A stretch of DNA of 64,000 nt from Bacteroidales bacterium (GCA_016936665.1 JAFGXI010000005.1:62001-126000); one strand, 5' to 3'. Counted from the stretch's first letter, positions 36,274-46,492 are shown. Numbers and translations: made by a program. Notes: generated by a model not told the origin, from the letters alone.

Positions 36274-36651
36274 TTATCCTATTTGCGATGCATAATCATC
36301 AGCAGAAAGTAAACTATCTAATTCAGAAGCATCTTTCATTTCAATTTTAATCATCCAGCCTTTTCCATAAGGATCGGTATTTACAATTTCTGGAGTATCT
36401 TCTAATGCAGGATTGATTTCTAACACTGTTCCAGAAACTGGCATAAACATATCGGATACTGTTTTTACAGCTTCGATTGTTCCAAAAGTTTCTTCTTGCG
36501 CAAGTTCTTCGCCTTCGGTTTCGATTTCGATGAAAACGACATCGCCTAATTCGCCTTGTGCAAAGTCTGTAATACCAACGGTAGCAATGTTTCCGTCAAT
36601 TTTAACCCACTCGTGTTCTTTGGTGTATTTTAATTCTGCAGGTACATTCAT
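36274..36651 (-). CDS. gcvH: Glycine cleavage system H protein
   Basis: 125 residues, the normal length. It is the lipoyl carrier that shuttles the aminomethyl group from P protein to T and L proteins of the glycine cleavage system. The lipoylated residue is Lys63 in GTIEAVKTVSD; YTKEHEWV near the start and NTDPYGKGWMIKI near the end are family hallmarks. The gcvP, gcvT and lpd genes are not in the window. It is bounded by terminators on both sides (36795-36831 upstream, 36228-36250 downstream), so it is transcribed alone. Confidence 0.96.
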   Translation of the reverse strand: MNVPAELKYTKEHEWVKIDGNIATVGITDFAQGELGDVVFIEIETEGEELAQEETFGTIEAVKTVSDMFMPVSGTVLEINPALEDTPEIVNTDPYGKGWMIKIEMKDASELDSLLSADDYASQIG

Positions 36652-36794
36652 GATTTTTTACGATTAAATGATTAATGCAGTAAAATTAATGATTTTTATT
36701 GAAGCGAACTCTTGATTTTGATTATCAAAAAATATTTTTTAACATAATATTATATTAAAAAGTATGTTGTCCTAATTTGCTCAGGCGTAAAATC

Positions 36795-36831
36795 AAAAAA
36801 AGCTACTAATCGTTTCATTAGTAGCTTTTTT
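36795..36831 (-). terminator. Rho-independent terminator after atpC
   Basis: A perfect stem of AGCTACTAAT with ATTAGTAGCT over CGTTTC, flanked by A and T runs on both sides. It lies 20 bases past the atpC stop; the flanking runs mean it could work in both directions. Confidence 0.88.
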
Positions 36832-36850
36832 GGTTATTTAAGTTTAATAA

Positions 36851-37099
36851 TTACTTAAGAATTTTTTCAATCAGAACAATTGCTTTGTTGTTGTTGACTT
36901 CGATCACACCACCTTCGATTTGGTATAAAATATCTGCGCCATCGGTAGGTGTTATTTTTAGTTCACCCTTGTCTAACGACGAAATGATGGGGGCGTGATT
37001 TTCCATGACTTCGAATGATCCGTTGGTTCCGGGTACTTTAATGAGTTTTATTTCTCCTGAAAAAATGGATTTCTCCGGTGTAAGTATGTCTAAAATCAT
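36851..37099 (-). CDS. atpC: ATP synthase F1 subunit epsilon (short form)
   Basis: 82 residues, against about 130-140 in most bacteria. The N-terminal beta-sandwich is intact (MILDILTPEKSIFSGEIKLIKVPG, then GSFEVMENHAPIISSL and the closing GGVIEVNNNKAIVLIE); the C-terminal helical hairpin, which inhibits ATP hydrolysis in E. coli and Bacillus, is absent. Such short epsilon subunits are usual in Bacteroidota. It follows atpD by 11 bases and is followed by a strong terminator. Confidence 0.93.
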   Translation of the reverse strand: MILDILTPEKSIFSGEIKLIKVPGTNGSFEVMENHAPIISSLDKGELKITPTDGADILYQIEGGVIEVNNNKAIVLIEKILK

Positions 37100-37110
37100 T
37101 CTTAAGCGTA

Positions 37111-38631
<1,521 letters not shown>

Positions 38632-38655
38632 TTATTAATATCTAATTTGAATTTG

Positions 38656-38663
38656 CAAATTTA
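38656..38663 (-). promoter_or_regulatory. -7 promoter box of atpDC
   Basis: Minus-strand TAAATTTG, exact TAnnTTTG, 37 bases before the atpD ATG. The -33 region is T-rich (GATTTT) without a clean TTTG. Confidence 0.55.
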
Positions 38664-38801
38664 TGACTTTTTGTCAATTTAAAATCGTTTTATTTAAGAT
38701 TTTTTATCTATCATAAAAATATATCTAACTCATTGATATATAATTTCATATCAATTATATCAAAAGATCACAAATTGAATAGTCTTTTATTTGAAAGAGG
38801 C

Positions 38802-39533
38802 TTATTGCTTTTCTTCGTTCAATCGATTTCCACAACGCTTGCAAAAAATGGCATCGGCATCGTTGTCTTCCGATAAGCAGTTGGGGCACACTTGGGTAGA
38901 AATGGTTTTGGGATTTTGTCGCATAGCTACAGAAACAATTCCTGTTGGTACGGCAATAATGGCGTAACCTAAAAGCATAACAAAGCTCGAAATAAGTTTA
39001 CCTAAGCCGGTGTGTGGAGCAATGTCGCCATAACCAACTGTTGTAAGTGTGACGATAGCCCAGTAAATGCTTTCAGGGATGCTTTTAAAACCATTTTCTT
39101 CGCCTTCTACCAAATACATTAAAGCCCCTAATATTGTTACTATTGCTAAAATTGCGACAAAAAAGACAAACAGTTTGTGCTGACTTTCACGAAGAGCGTA
39201 AAGAATAAGACCTGCTTCTTTGGTGTAACGCGAGAGCTTAAAAATTCTAAAAACTCTTAACAATCGTAGTGCGCGAATTACCATTAAACCGTTTGCTCCG
39301 CTTAAGAAAAAGCTAATAAAAGTAGGTAGTATCGAGAGTAAGTCGACCAGTCCAAAGAAACTAAAAATGTATTTCCATGGTTTGGGTAAAACGTAAATTC
39401 TTAAAAGATATTCAACAGTGAAAATAATTGTAACTATCCATTCGGCTATTTTAAGAAAGCCTCCTATTTGTAGGTTGACACTTTTTACACTTTCTAGCAT
39501 TACCAACAAAATGCTAAATAATATAACCCACAA
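38802..39533 (-). CDS. Voltage-gated potassium channel-like protein with zinc-ribbon tail
   Basis: At least 243 residues. Six membrane segments: a voltage-sensor-like S1-S4 with an Arg-rich S4 (LMVIRALRLLRVFRIFKLSRY), then the pore loop with the K+ selectivity filter TLTTVGYGD and the last helix. The C-terminal 30 residues hold a zinc ribbon (CPNCLSEDNDADAIFCKRCGNRL). The TTG at 39533 is probably not the true start: the frame stays open upstream and reads KQKLYEIIFEADTKAGKRFD, the normal N-terminus of this channel family, but no ATG, GTG or TTG is found there before the stop of the preceding gene. The true start probably lies near 39605. Last gene of the DUF4290-murA-MORN operon. Confidence 0.85.
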   Translation of the reverse strand: MWVILFSILLVMLESVKSVNLQIGGFLKIAEWIVTIIFTVEYLLRIYVLPKPWKYIFSFFGLVDLLSILPTFISFFLSGANGLMVIRALRLLRVFRIFKLSRYTKEAGLILYALRESQHKLFVFFVAILAIVTILGALMYLVEGEENGFKSIPESIYWAIVTLTTVGYGDIAPHTGLGKLISSFVMLLGYAIIAVPTGIVSVAMRQNPKTISTQVCPNCLSEDNDADAIFCKRCGNRLNEEKQ

Positions 39534-39612
39534 TAAAATAATGTCGAAGCGTTTCCCTGCTTTGGTGTCGGCTTCAAAAATAATTTCGTAGAGTTTTTGC
39601 TTATTTAAAGTG

Positions 39613-40104
39613 CTATTTTGCTTTTTTTGAGTCTCTTAAATCTACTGTTTGATCAACTTTTCCGTTTTTATAATATTCTTCTTTAGTTTTCTTGCCATCG
39701 GTATAATACGACTTAATATAGATAGTTCCATCGGGCTTATATATATCGAAGATACCTTGCGATAATCCATTTTCGAAATGACCAGTGCTCCATACTCGAC
39801 CATTTTCGTGATAAAATACCCAACGACCATATCGTTCACCATTTTTAAAAGTGCCTTCGGCTTGCTTTACTCCATCAGAATAGAAATGTTCTTCAGCTAT
39901 CTTCTGTGTTCTTTCATTGTCGTTTTCAAGATAATATATAGCACTTTTTATTTGTCCGTCGGGGTAGGTTTCTACAATAACAGTATCTAACTTTTGTTCT
40001 TTGATAGAATTACTGTATTTTTCAAGTTCAGATGTGGCATTATTGCAAGCGTACAATACGATAATTATTAGTGATGCTAATAAGCTAAAACAGAAGTGTT
40101 TCAT
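39613..40104 (-). CDS. MORN-repeat lipoprotein
   Basis: 163 residues. Lipoprotein signal peptide with lipobox VLYAC (Cys20). The mature part contains four to five MORN-like repeats of about 20 residues (YPDGQIKSAIYYLEN, YSDGVKQAEGTFKNGERYGRW, YHENGRVWSTGHFENGLSQG, YKPDGTIYIKSYYTDGKKTK). Databases often name this type 'YwqK family antitoxin', but no toxin gene is present, so a structural envelope role is more likely. It starts 12 bases after the murA stop and lies directly before the channel gene. Confidence 0.82.
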   Translation of the reverse strand: MKHFCFSLLASLIIIVLYACNNATSELEKYSNSIKEQKLDTVIVETYPDGQIKSAIYYLENDNERTQKIAEEHFYSDGVKQAEGTFKNGERYGRWVFYHENGRVWSTGHFENGLSQGIFDIYKPDGTIYIKSYYTDGKKTKEEYYKNGKVDQTVDLRDSKKAK

Positions 40105-40116
40105 TTCAGTAATAAA

Positions 40117-41424
40117 TTAAATTCTTTTTATTGAGGCTCCAATTGCATTCAGACGGCTATCGATCGACTCGTAACCTCTGTCGATTTGTTCTATGTTATG
40201 AATACGACTTGTTCCATCGGCAGAAAGTGCAGCAATAAGCAATGAAACGCCTGCGCGTATATCGGGTGAGCTCATTTCTGTTCCGCGCAATTGGATTTTA
40301 TTGTCTAGGCCAATAACATTGGCACGGTGAGGGTCGCATAAGATGATTTGCGCACCCATATCGATTAATTTGTCGACAAAGAACAAACGGCTTTCAAACA
40401 TTTTTTGGTGTATGAGAACGCTCCCTTTGGCTTGCGTTGCTGTTACTAGTAGTACGCTTAGTAAGTCGGGTGTTAAACCCGGCCAGGGGGCATCGGCAAT
40501 AGTTAAAATTGAACCGTCTATAAAGGTGTCGATTTCGTAGTTTTCTTGGGCAGGAATAAAAAGATCGTCTTCATTTTTGCGCTCCATTTGAATCCCTAAT
40601 CTTGAAAATACACGAGGAATCATTCCTAACTCGTCGTAGGCTACATCTTTTATCAAGATTTCCGACTTAGTCATTGCTGCTAATCCTATGAAACTGCCAA
40701 TTTCAATCATATCGGGTAGGATGCGATGTTCGGTGCCATGTAGTTCTGCTACACCTTCAATGGTAAGGAGGTTAGAGCCAATACCTTTGATTTTAGCTCC
40801 CATTCTATTCAACATTTTACTCAATTGTTGAATGTACGGTTCGCAAGCTGCATTGTAAATTGTGGTGATGCCATCGGCCATAACGGCTGCCATTATAATA
40901 TTAGCTGTTCCTGTAACAGAGGCTTCGTCGAGCAACATGTATGTGCCTTTTAGTTTTTGGGCATCAACAGTATAATAATTTCGTTTTTCGTCGTAATTGA
41001 AGTTGGCTCCTAATTTTTCGAAACCAATAAAGTGAGTGTCCAAACGTCGGCGTCCTATCTTATCGCCACCGGGCTTCGGAAGGAAGCCTTTTCCAAACCT
41101 AGACAAGAGAGGACCAAGCACCATTATAGATCCTCTTAAAGCGGCTCCAAGGCGGTTGTACTCATCGGAAATTAAATAATCTATATTGATGTTTTCGGAC
41201 TGGAAGGTGAACGTTCCTTTGCCTTTTTTTGTAACGTAAACCCCAAGACCTTCCAGTAATTCTATTAGTTTATTTACATCAAGTATGTTTGGAACATTAG
41301 ATATTGTAACCGGCTCTTTGGTTAACAAAACGGCACTGATAACTTGTAAAGCTTCGTTTTTTGCGCCTTGTGGAACTAAAGTGCCGTTTAATCGACGACC
41401 GCCTTCAATTTCGAAAGTACTCAT
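40117..41424 (-). CDS. murA: UDP-N-acetylglucosamine 1-carboxyvinyltransferase
   Basis: 435 residues; first committed step of peptidoglycan synthesis, transferring enolpyruvate from PEP to UDP-GlcNAc. Family stretches: GAKNEALQVISAVLL, LGAALRGSIMVLGPLLSRFG, ATVTGTANIIMAA-like VTGTANIIMAAV, and the C-terminal DIRAGVSLLIAALSADG. At the active-site loop, where E. coli has Cys115 in PGGC, this protein has Asp121 (KPGGDKIGRRRLDTH). Asp at this place is known from naturally fosfomycin-resistant MurA enzymes such as that of Mycobacterium tuberculosis. It begins at the base after the DUF4290 stop; the two genes are commonly paired in Bacteroidota. Confidence 0.96.
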   Translation of the reverse strand: MSTFEIEGGRRLNGTLVPQGAKNEALQVISAVLLTKEPVTISNVPNILDVNKLIELLEGLGVYVTKKGKGTFTFQSENINIDYLISDEYNRLGAALRGSIMVLGPLLSRFGKGFLPKPGGDKIGRRRLDTHFIGFEKLGANFNYDEKRNYYTVDAQKLKGTYMLLDEASVTGTANIIMAAVMADGITTIYNAACEPYIQQLSKMLNRMGAKIKGIGSNLLTIEGVAELHGTEHRILPDMIEIGSFIGLAAMTKSEILIKDVAYDELGMIPRVFSRLGIQMERKNEDDLFIPAQENYEIDTFIDGSILTIADAPWPGLTPDLLSVLLVTATQAKGSVLIHQKMFESRLFFVDKLIDMGAQIILCDPHRANVIGLDNKIQLRGTEMSSPDIRAGVSLLIAALSADGTSRIHNIEQIDRGYESIDSRLNAIGASIKRI

Positions 41425-41997
41425 TTATTTTTTCTTTTTTTTCTTTTTTAGTTTTTGGGCTTTGACATCCACCAATTCAATTTTATCTAAAAATGGGAAA
41501 TCGCGATTAGAAAGTCGTTTGAAATCTTTAATAATGATATCGTCGTTAACCAAATCTTTATTCCACATAATGTAGAGTTTTTTCATTTGATTAAGAATTT
41601 GCTCAACATATAATTCTTGTTCTTCGCCTGAAAATAAATCAATTGCAGAGATCAGTAATTCAACATTTCTTCCGTAATGTTTAATTCTTATCAGATTTTT
41701 TGGATATTCTAAAGTATCGGGTTTGTTGAATATTTTTTCTTTTTCGGGAATTTCTACAGGAATTTCTACATCTAAGTCAAACTCAGCCATTATCATTAAT
41801 TGAGTCCATAAATGAATGGCCATTTCTTCTTTATTTTTAAACTGAGGGCTTATAGCCGACATAACATCTATAACTGCTTTTGCCTGCTGATTTCTTTCTT
41901 CTTTATCTTTTATAAGCTTCAATTGCTCAATCATTTGGTGTATGTTTCGTCCATATTCCGGCAGAATGAGTCTTTGTCGACTGGTATTATAATCCAT
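41425..41997 (-). CDS. DUF4290 domain protein
   Basis: 190 residues from the ATG at 41997. The DUF4290 signature covers most of the chain: MDYNTSRQRLILPEYGRNIHQ at the start (first 20 residues decide), AVIDVMSAISPQFKN, HLWTQLMIMAEFDLD and KHYGRNVELLISAI. The C-terminus is a run of lysines (KAQKLKKKKKKK). Function unknown; no catalytic motif or membrane segment. An ATG six codons upstream (42015) is possible, but the promoter box at 42013-42020 makes 41997 more likely. Directly upstream of murA with no gap, which hints at a role tied to cell-wall synthesis. Confidence 0.88.
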   Translation of the reverse strand: MDYNTSRQRLILPEYGRNIHQMIEQLKLIKDKEERNQQAKAVIDVMSAISPQFKNKEEMAIHLWTQLMIMAEFDLDVEIPVEIPEKEKIFNKPDTLEYPKNLIRIKHYGRNVELLISAIDLFSGEEQELYVEQILNQMKKLYIMWNKDLVNDDIIIKDFKRLSNRDFPFLDKIELVDVKAQKLKKKKKKK

Positions 41998-42012
41998 TTG
42001 TATAATTTTTTT

Positions 42013-42020
42013 CAAAAATA
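42013..42020 (-). promoter_or_regulatory. -7 promoter box of the DUF4290-murA operon
   Basis: Minus-strand TATTTTTG, exact TAnnTTTG, with GTTTA about 18 bases upstream as a -33 element. Transcription would begin near 42006, only some ten bases before the ATG at 41997, giving a very short leader. Confidence 0.5.
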
Positions 42021-42078
42021 CAATTTTTATGGGAATGTAAACTTGTCAAGTCGGGGTTTTAAATTCGCCAAAATAACA

Positions 42079-42086
42079 TATCTTTG
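42079..42086 (+). promoter_or_regulatory. -7 promoter box of the Rrf2 regulator
   Basis: TATCTTTG, exact TAnnTTTG, 36 bases before the ATG at 42123. It supports 42123 over an in-frame ATG at 42084, which lies inside the box. It is divergent from and close to the DUF4290-murA promoter, so the regulator could influence both. Confidence 0.55.
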
Positions 42087-42122
42087 CTAAAGATCGTTTT
42101 TAGCAATTTAAATTCTCTCCGG

Positions 42123-42566
42123 ATGTCTAAAGTTGTAACTATTTCTGAAGCTGCTTCAATTGCATTACATGGTATGGTGTTGTTAGCCCAATCGCAAGAT
42201 AAACTAACAAATGTTAATCAAATTGCAGAATTGACTTCCAGTTCCAGACATCATGTTGCAAAAGTTTTTCAGGTGTTGGTTAAAGAAGGATGGGTGAATT
42301 CTCATCGTGGTCCGACAGGAGGTTTTAAATTAATTGTCGATCCTTCATCAATCAATTTTTTGCAAATATACGAGTTAATCGAAGGCGAAATAGACCGTTC
42401 TTATTGCCCGTTCGATAAGTACGAGGTTTGTGCATTCAACGATTGCCTTTTAGGGGGCATTACAAAAAAAATGACTATAGAATTTGCAAAATATTTGGAA
42501 AGTCAAACTTTAGCGATGCACTTAAATAACAAGAGTGTTCGCGCGATGCACATAAAAGAAGATTAG
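42123..42566 (+). CDS. Rrf2-family transcriptional regulator with Fe-S-type cysteines
   Basis: 147 residues. Winged helix-turn-helix of the Rrf2 family: ISEAASIALHGMVLLAQ, then NVNQIAELTSSSRHHVAKVFQVLVKEG and the wing SHRGPTGGFKL. A loop with three cysteines (CPFDKYEVCAFNDC) is placed as in IscR/NsrR-type proteins that bind an iron-sulfur cluster, so it may sense NO, oxygen or iron status. Spacing (7 and 4 residues between Cys) resembles NsrR/IscR variants, but the cluster is not certain. It is divergent from the DUF4290-murA operon and converges with the HAD gene (10-base gap). Confidence 0.88.
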   Translation: MSKVVTISEAASIALHGMVLLAQSQDKLTNVNQIAELTSSSRHHVAKVFQVLVKEGWVNSHRGPTGGFKLIVDPSSINFLQIYELIEGEIDRSYCPFDKYEVCAFNDCLLGGITKKMTIEFAKYLESQTLAMHLNNKSVRAMHIKED

Positions 42567-42576
42567 CTTTTGTTTT

Positions 42577-42996
42577 TTATTTACCAAATAATTTAGAAAA
42601 AAGACCCTTTTTTGGGTTTGATTGCTTGTTTTGCTCTTCGAGTTGTTTCATGTATTCGGTTTCGTTTTCTAACAGTTCCCAAACTTTACTCCAACCCGGA
42701 AATCCGCCAATATTTCTATCGTCGATATAAACATCGGCATTGATTTTTCTGGAAATATTATCGTCGAAAATTTCTTCAGGATAGTTGTTGTTAACGGCAT
42801 AAAACTCAATGCCATTCGATTTACAGAAATCCACAGCTTCTTTAAGTTCGTCCCCCGACCGGTAAGTCCATAAAATCAGTTGATGATTTTTTTGTTGAAG
42901 AGCCTTTAAGGTTTCGAATGCAAACAATTTTGTTTTGCCAATGGCCGGGTATTTATGTTCTACAATGGTTCCATCGAAATCTACAGCAATAACCAT
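42577..42996 (-). CDS. Small HAD-like hydrolase (BT0820-like)
   Basis: 139 residues. The HAD nucleophile motif VDFDGTIV stands at the N-terminus; motif II-like LILWTYRSG and the DDRNIGGFPGWSKVWELL end resemble the small BT0820-type phosphatase-like proteins of Bacteroides. A cap domain is lacking. The last 20 residues are polar and Lys-rich (NKQSNPKKGLFSKLFGK), possibly membrane-surface binding. Substrate unknown. Standalone gene, convergent with the Rrf2 regulator. Confidence 0.82.
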   Translation of the reverse strand: MVIAVDFDGTIVEHKYPAIGKTKLFAFETLKALQQKNHQLILWTYRSGDELKEAVDFCKSNGIEFYAVNNNYPEEIFDDNISRKINADVYIDDRNIGGFPGWSKVWELLENETEYMKQLEEQNKQSNPKKGLFSKLFGK

Positions 42997-43063
42997 AATG
43001 TTTTAATTTTTTTACTTAAACAAGATTTGGAAAAGCAAGTTAATGTAAAGCTAGCTTAATGTG

Positions 43064-46000
43064 TTATTGTTTAACAAATTTTTTGATTGATGTGCCTATT
43101 TTTAAGATGTATAATCCCGACGATAAGGTTTTAGTGTCTATCTCGTAACGATTTAACCCCTCTAAAACTTTAGTTTGTCCATAAATTAATACTTTGCCAG
43201 CCATGTCTGTTATTTGGTAATTGTAAACCAATTCATCTTCAGAATTCATCAAAAGAAACATGCTTTCTTTTACTGGATTAGGATAGAGTTTTAGAATTAT
43301 TTCGTTGGTTTGATGCGCTTGGCAAAGTATATTATTGTCGAGATCTATGTCTTCGAACTCGCCATATGGCAAAGCTGTGATGCACAAATAATATTCGTTT
43401 GAGATATCTTGATAAAATCTGCTGTTCAGAGTGTAAATTGTTGTACCGCCGATATCAAGTACACTTGGGTAAATTTCTTCGAAGGTTAATTCATCGTTCA
43501 ATTCAATTTTAAATTTAATCTGTTCGATGTCTAAATTACCGACATTACTCAAGCGAAGGGAAATGGCCATGCGACCATCAATTTTACTTATATTTAAATC
43601 GCTAATCATCAAATCTAATAAAGGCTGAACAATTTTCACATATGAAAACGAGGAATCGTAACAAGCGTTCTCTGTTTGCACTTTTAAATAAGGTTCAAAA
43701 TAACCAATATTGGTGTACATATGCTGTGTGTTCGCTTCATTTCCAAGGTAATCGTCGCCAAAATGATATTCGTATTGCCAAGTATCGGCAAGAGAATCGG
43801 CTGTAAAATAAATCCACTTATTGGCTGTGTTATAATGCTCAGAAACGCTAAAAGAAGCCTTAGGCAAAGGAAAGACAGTAAACAAACTTGAGTCGGTGTT
43901 TTCGCAACCCGATTCTGAAATCACTTTAAGTGTTAACCAAAAGTTGCCGGTGTCTGGCGGCAGCAAACTCAGTTGTTCGTTTGTGCTGATCAACTGCTTG
44001 TCTAACCACCAATAATAGTGTTTAATGTCGCTTTGTTCATCGGTAGAGAGATTCGTAACGTGCAGGCTATCTCTTAAACAAAGGTTGTTGGCTTGGAAAT
44101 GGGCTATTGGATTAGGAAATACCCATAAAGATTTTTGAATGGTATCTGCACAACCATTTACGCCTATCGCTCTTAATTGCATTTGGAATGGCCCAACTTG
44201 CGGTAAAGTAAAAGTTGGGGTGGGATCTTCGGATTGTTGCCCAAGTGAGCTTAACCAAGAGGTATGCGTGATTGGATTGGTTGAAATGGTTTGCGAGGCG
44301 TCGAAAAATGTTGCTTCTCGACCATAGCAAAGTGGCGTGTAGGTGAAATCGGCCACAGGGGTGTGTTTAACGCTAACTGTTTTATGAATGCTGTCGATAC
44401 AACCAAAGTTATTGCTAACCGAAAGTATAACGTTGTAGTCTCCCATTTGAGTATAGCTGTGTGTAGGAGATATGTTGTAAGTGCTGTCTGTTTCTGAAAA
44501 GAACCATTTGGTTTCCGAAATAAAGCCCATATCGGTAGTGCTTTGGTTGTAAAAAGGCACATTGTAACCGGTACAAGTTTGTCCGAAAGAAAAATTTGCT
44601 ACAGGAAGGCTATAAACAGGAAGCATCTTTTGAACTTCGTTTTCACATAAACTATCGGTAATGATTTTTAATCTAACTGCAAACCAACCTGTATCTGCAT
44701 ATAAATGCATTGGATTTTGTTCAAGCCCAGTTTGAACATCGCCAAAGTCCCATTGCCATTCTACGATATTGGATTGGTCGAGCGATTGCGATAAATCGGT
44801 AAATTGGACAGAATCGTCGAAACATAAATGATCGAATGAAAAGTCGACCATCGGGGTTTGACCTCTAATGTCTAAATTAACAGTGTCTCTGGCAACGCAA
44901 GATAAACTGTTGGTCGTAGTTACGCTATAATCGCCCGCTGTTTCTACAACAATGCTATTGCTACTCTCACCGGTTGACCATAGGTATGAAATTGTTTCAG
45001 CCTCACCATTTTTAAGTCGAATATTTTGACCTGCACAAATGGTATCGTCTAAGCCAAGTGATACATCGATAGGGTAAGTGTCAATGGTAATATGGGCGGT
45101 GTCGGAGGTGTAGGTGCAATATGATGCATCTGTTAATATAAAAAAATAAGTTCCTTCATTGCTTATCGATAAAACAGAATCTGTAGAAAAATCTGACCAC
45201 AGATAATTATAACCATCAACACTAGTTCCCCAATGAATCGTATCGCCATAACAAAGAGTCGTATCTTCGATATTATGTATATTAGGTACTTCATGAAAAG
45301 CAATATAAATGGAATCGACAGATGTATTATTAAAAATATCTGTAACAGTGAGAGAATACCTTCCTGTCGAATATACTGTAATACTCTTTATCGTATCTCC
45401 TGTTGACCAATAATATGATTTATATTCGTTTTCAATTGTAATGATGGAGCTATCCACCTCACAATATTTGTTTTCACCTAAATTTACTGCTGGTGCATAT
45501 TTCCACCTGAGGTATTCATAATTTAACTTTAGAAGAGAATCGTTAATTTCTTTATCGTATAAAATTATTTCATTAATTTGACCTAAAAATGGAAAAACAC
45601 CACTCCAACGGGACCCTATAGTTATTCCATCCATTGTGTTAGCGCCTCCGTTGCCAGAGGATTGAGAACCTTTGTATAAGTCTATTTTAGAATTAATACC
45701 ATTAAAAATATCTGTTCTAATACAGTAATCTCCAGGGGTATAGGTGCTATTTAGCGCCAAATATACTCCTCCAAATAGCTGATGTTTAGATAAATCCGGA
45801 ATTATACTAAAGCAACGGGAAGTGGCACCCCCTGTTTTGGCATCGTATATGTGCGAATAAGTAGTTTTATCGCTGTTGAAAAACGAGATAACAGAAAATG
45901 GCTGTTCAATATTTTGAGTCAATAACTCAGTTTGTAAAAAGTCGTTAACCCCGTCGAAATTAATACTAGAATAATTGTTGATAATACCTAAAGAATCAAT

Positions 46001-46492
46001 AATATATGGTTGTTTAGCCTCAACACTTTGACTGATGTGCATAGTGTCTGCTACAGCATTATTCCATTGTATCACCAATGTATCGGAAGCGATTAAACCT
46101 GAATCAGGTTTAAACCAGACAATAAGGCTGTCTATAACATTGGGGTTAAAATACCTAAACATAAGCGTATCGCTCCACTCGGAATATGAACCCTGATCGT
46201 AAGCCCTGATTTTCCAAAAATATAATGTAGCGGGGTCTAAATTCGATAGAGCATATGAATTTGAAGGCAGATTTTCATCTATAAATAAAGAAATAAAATT
46301 TGAATCATTAGCGATTTGTAATTGATAATAATCAGTAGTTTTAGAAAATGTATTCCATGAAAAAGTTACCTCTCCCAAAGAAATAACAGAACTGTCTTTC
46401 GGGAGAATAACTTCAACCTTTTGAGCATTACTCTCTATACTTGCAAAAACTAGAGCTATCAATAAAGATAAAATTATTACAAATCGGGCCAT
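43064..46492 (-). CDS. Large T9SS-sorted surface protein with LamG-like and PKD domains
   Basis: 1142 residues with a signal peptide (to about 24, ESNAQ). Order of parts: a fibronectin III-like domain (about 28-115, YYQLQIANDSNFISLF and YFWKIRAYDQG), a concanavalin/LamG-like domain (about 150-330, INFDGVNDFLQTELL, GQINEIILYDKEI), two or three Ig-like modules with YLWSTGESSNSI-type motifs, then at least four PKD-like repeats from about 545 (WQWDFGDVQTGLEQNPMHLY, ADFTYTPLCYGREATFFDAS). The last 75 residues are a type A T9SS sorting domain (LKLYPNPVKESMFLL, MAGKVLIYG, GLYILKIG). Probably a surface or secreted adhesin-like protein; no catalytic motif is visible. Divergent from the flippase gene, 60 bases apart. 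Confidence 0.88.
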   Translation of the reverse strand: MARFVIILSLLIALVFASIESNAQKVEVILPKDSSVISLGEVTFSWNTFSKTTDYYQLQIANDSNFISLFIDENLPSNSYALSNLDPATLYFWKIRAYDQGSYSEWSDTLMFRYFNPNVIDSLIVWFKPDSGLIASDTLVIQWNNAVADTMHISQSVEAKQPYIIDSLGIINNYSSINFDGVNDFLQTELLTQNIEQPFSVISFFNSDKTTYSHIYDAKTGGATSRCFSIIPDLSKHQLFGGVYLALNSTYTPGDYCIRTDIFNGINSKIDLYKGSQSSGNGGANTMDGITIGSRWSGVFPFLGQINEIILYDKEINDSLLKLNYEYLRWKYAPAVNLGENKYCEVDSSIITIENEYKSYYWSTGDTIKSITVYSTGRYSLTVTDIFNNTSVDSIYIAFHEVPNIHNIEDTTLCYGDTIHWGTSVDGYNYLWSDFSTDSVLSISNEGTYFFILTDASYCTYTSDTAHITIDTYPIDVSLGLDDTICAGQNIRLKNGEAETISYLWSTGESSNSIVVETAGDYSVTTTNSLSCVARDTVNLDIRGQTPMVDFSFDHLCFDDSVQFTDLSQSLDQSNIVEWQWDFGDVQTGLEQNPMHLYADTGWFAVRLKIITDSLCENEVQKMLPVYSLPVANFSFGQTCTGYNVPFYNQSTTDMGFISETKWFFSETDSTYNISPTHSYTQMGDYNVILSVSNNFGCIDSIHKTVSVKHTPVADFTYTPLCYGREATFFDASQTISTNPITHTSWLSSLGQQSEDPTPTFTLPQVGPFQMQLRAIGVNGCADTIQKSLWVFPNPIAHFQANNLCLRDSLHVTNLSTDEQSDIKHYYWWLDKQLISTNEQLSLLPPDTGNFWLTLKVISESGCENTDSSLFTVFPLPKASFSVSEHYNTANKWIYFTADSLADTWQYEYHFGDDYLGNEANTQHMYTNIGYFEPYLKVQTENACYDSSFSYVKIVQPLLDLMISDLNISKIDGRMAISLRLSNVGNLDIEQIKFKIELNDELTFEEIYPSVLDIGGTTIYTLNSRFYQDISNEYYLCITALPYGEFEDIDLDNNILCQAHQTNEIILKLYPNPVKESMFLLMNSEDELVYNYQITDMAGKVLIYGQTKVLEGLNRYEIDTKTLSSGLYILKIGTSIKKFVKQ

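Noticed and set aside
39613..40104. MORN lipoprotein as the antitoxin of a toxin-antitoxin pair
   Set aside because: It has a lipobox, MORN repeats and no toxin-like neighbour; the antitoxin name is an annotation habit.
41425..41460. Long T runs at the DUF4290 3' end as a phase-variation switch
   Set aside because: They simply encode the poly-Lys tail, are broken by other bases, and a slip would alter only the last residues of the protein.
43020..43063. AAGCTAGCTT palindrome downstream of the large T9SS protein as a terminator
   Set aside because: Ten bases with no loop and no following T run; it cannot form a terminator hairpin.
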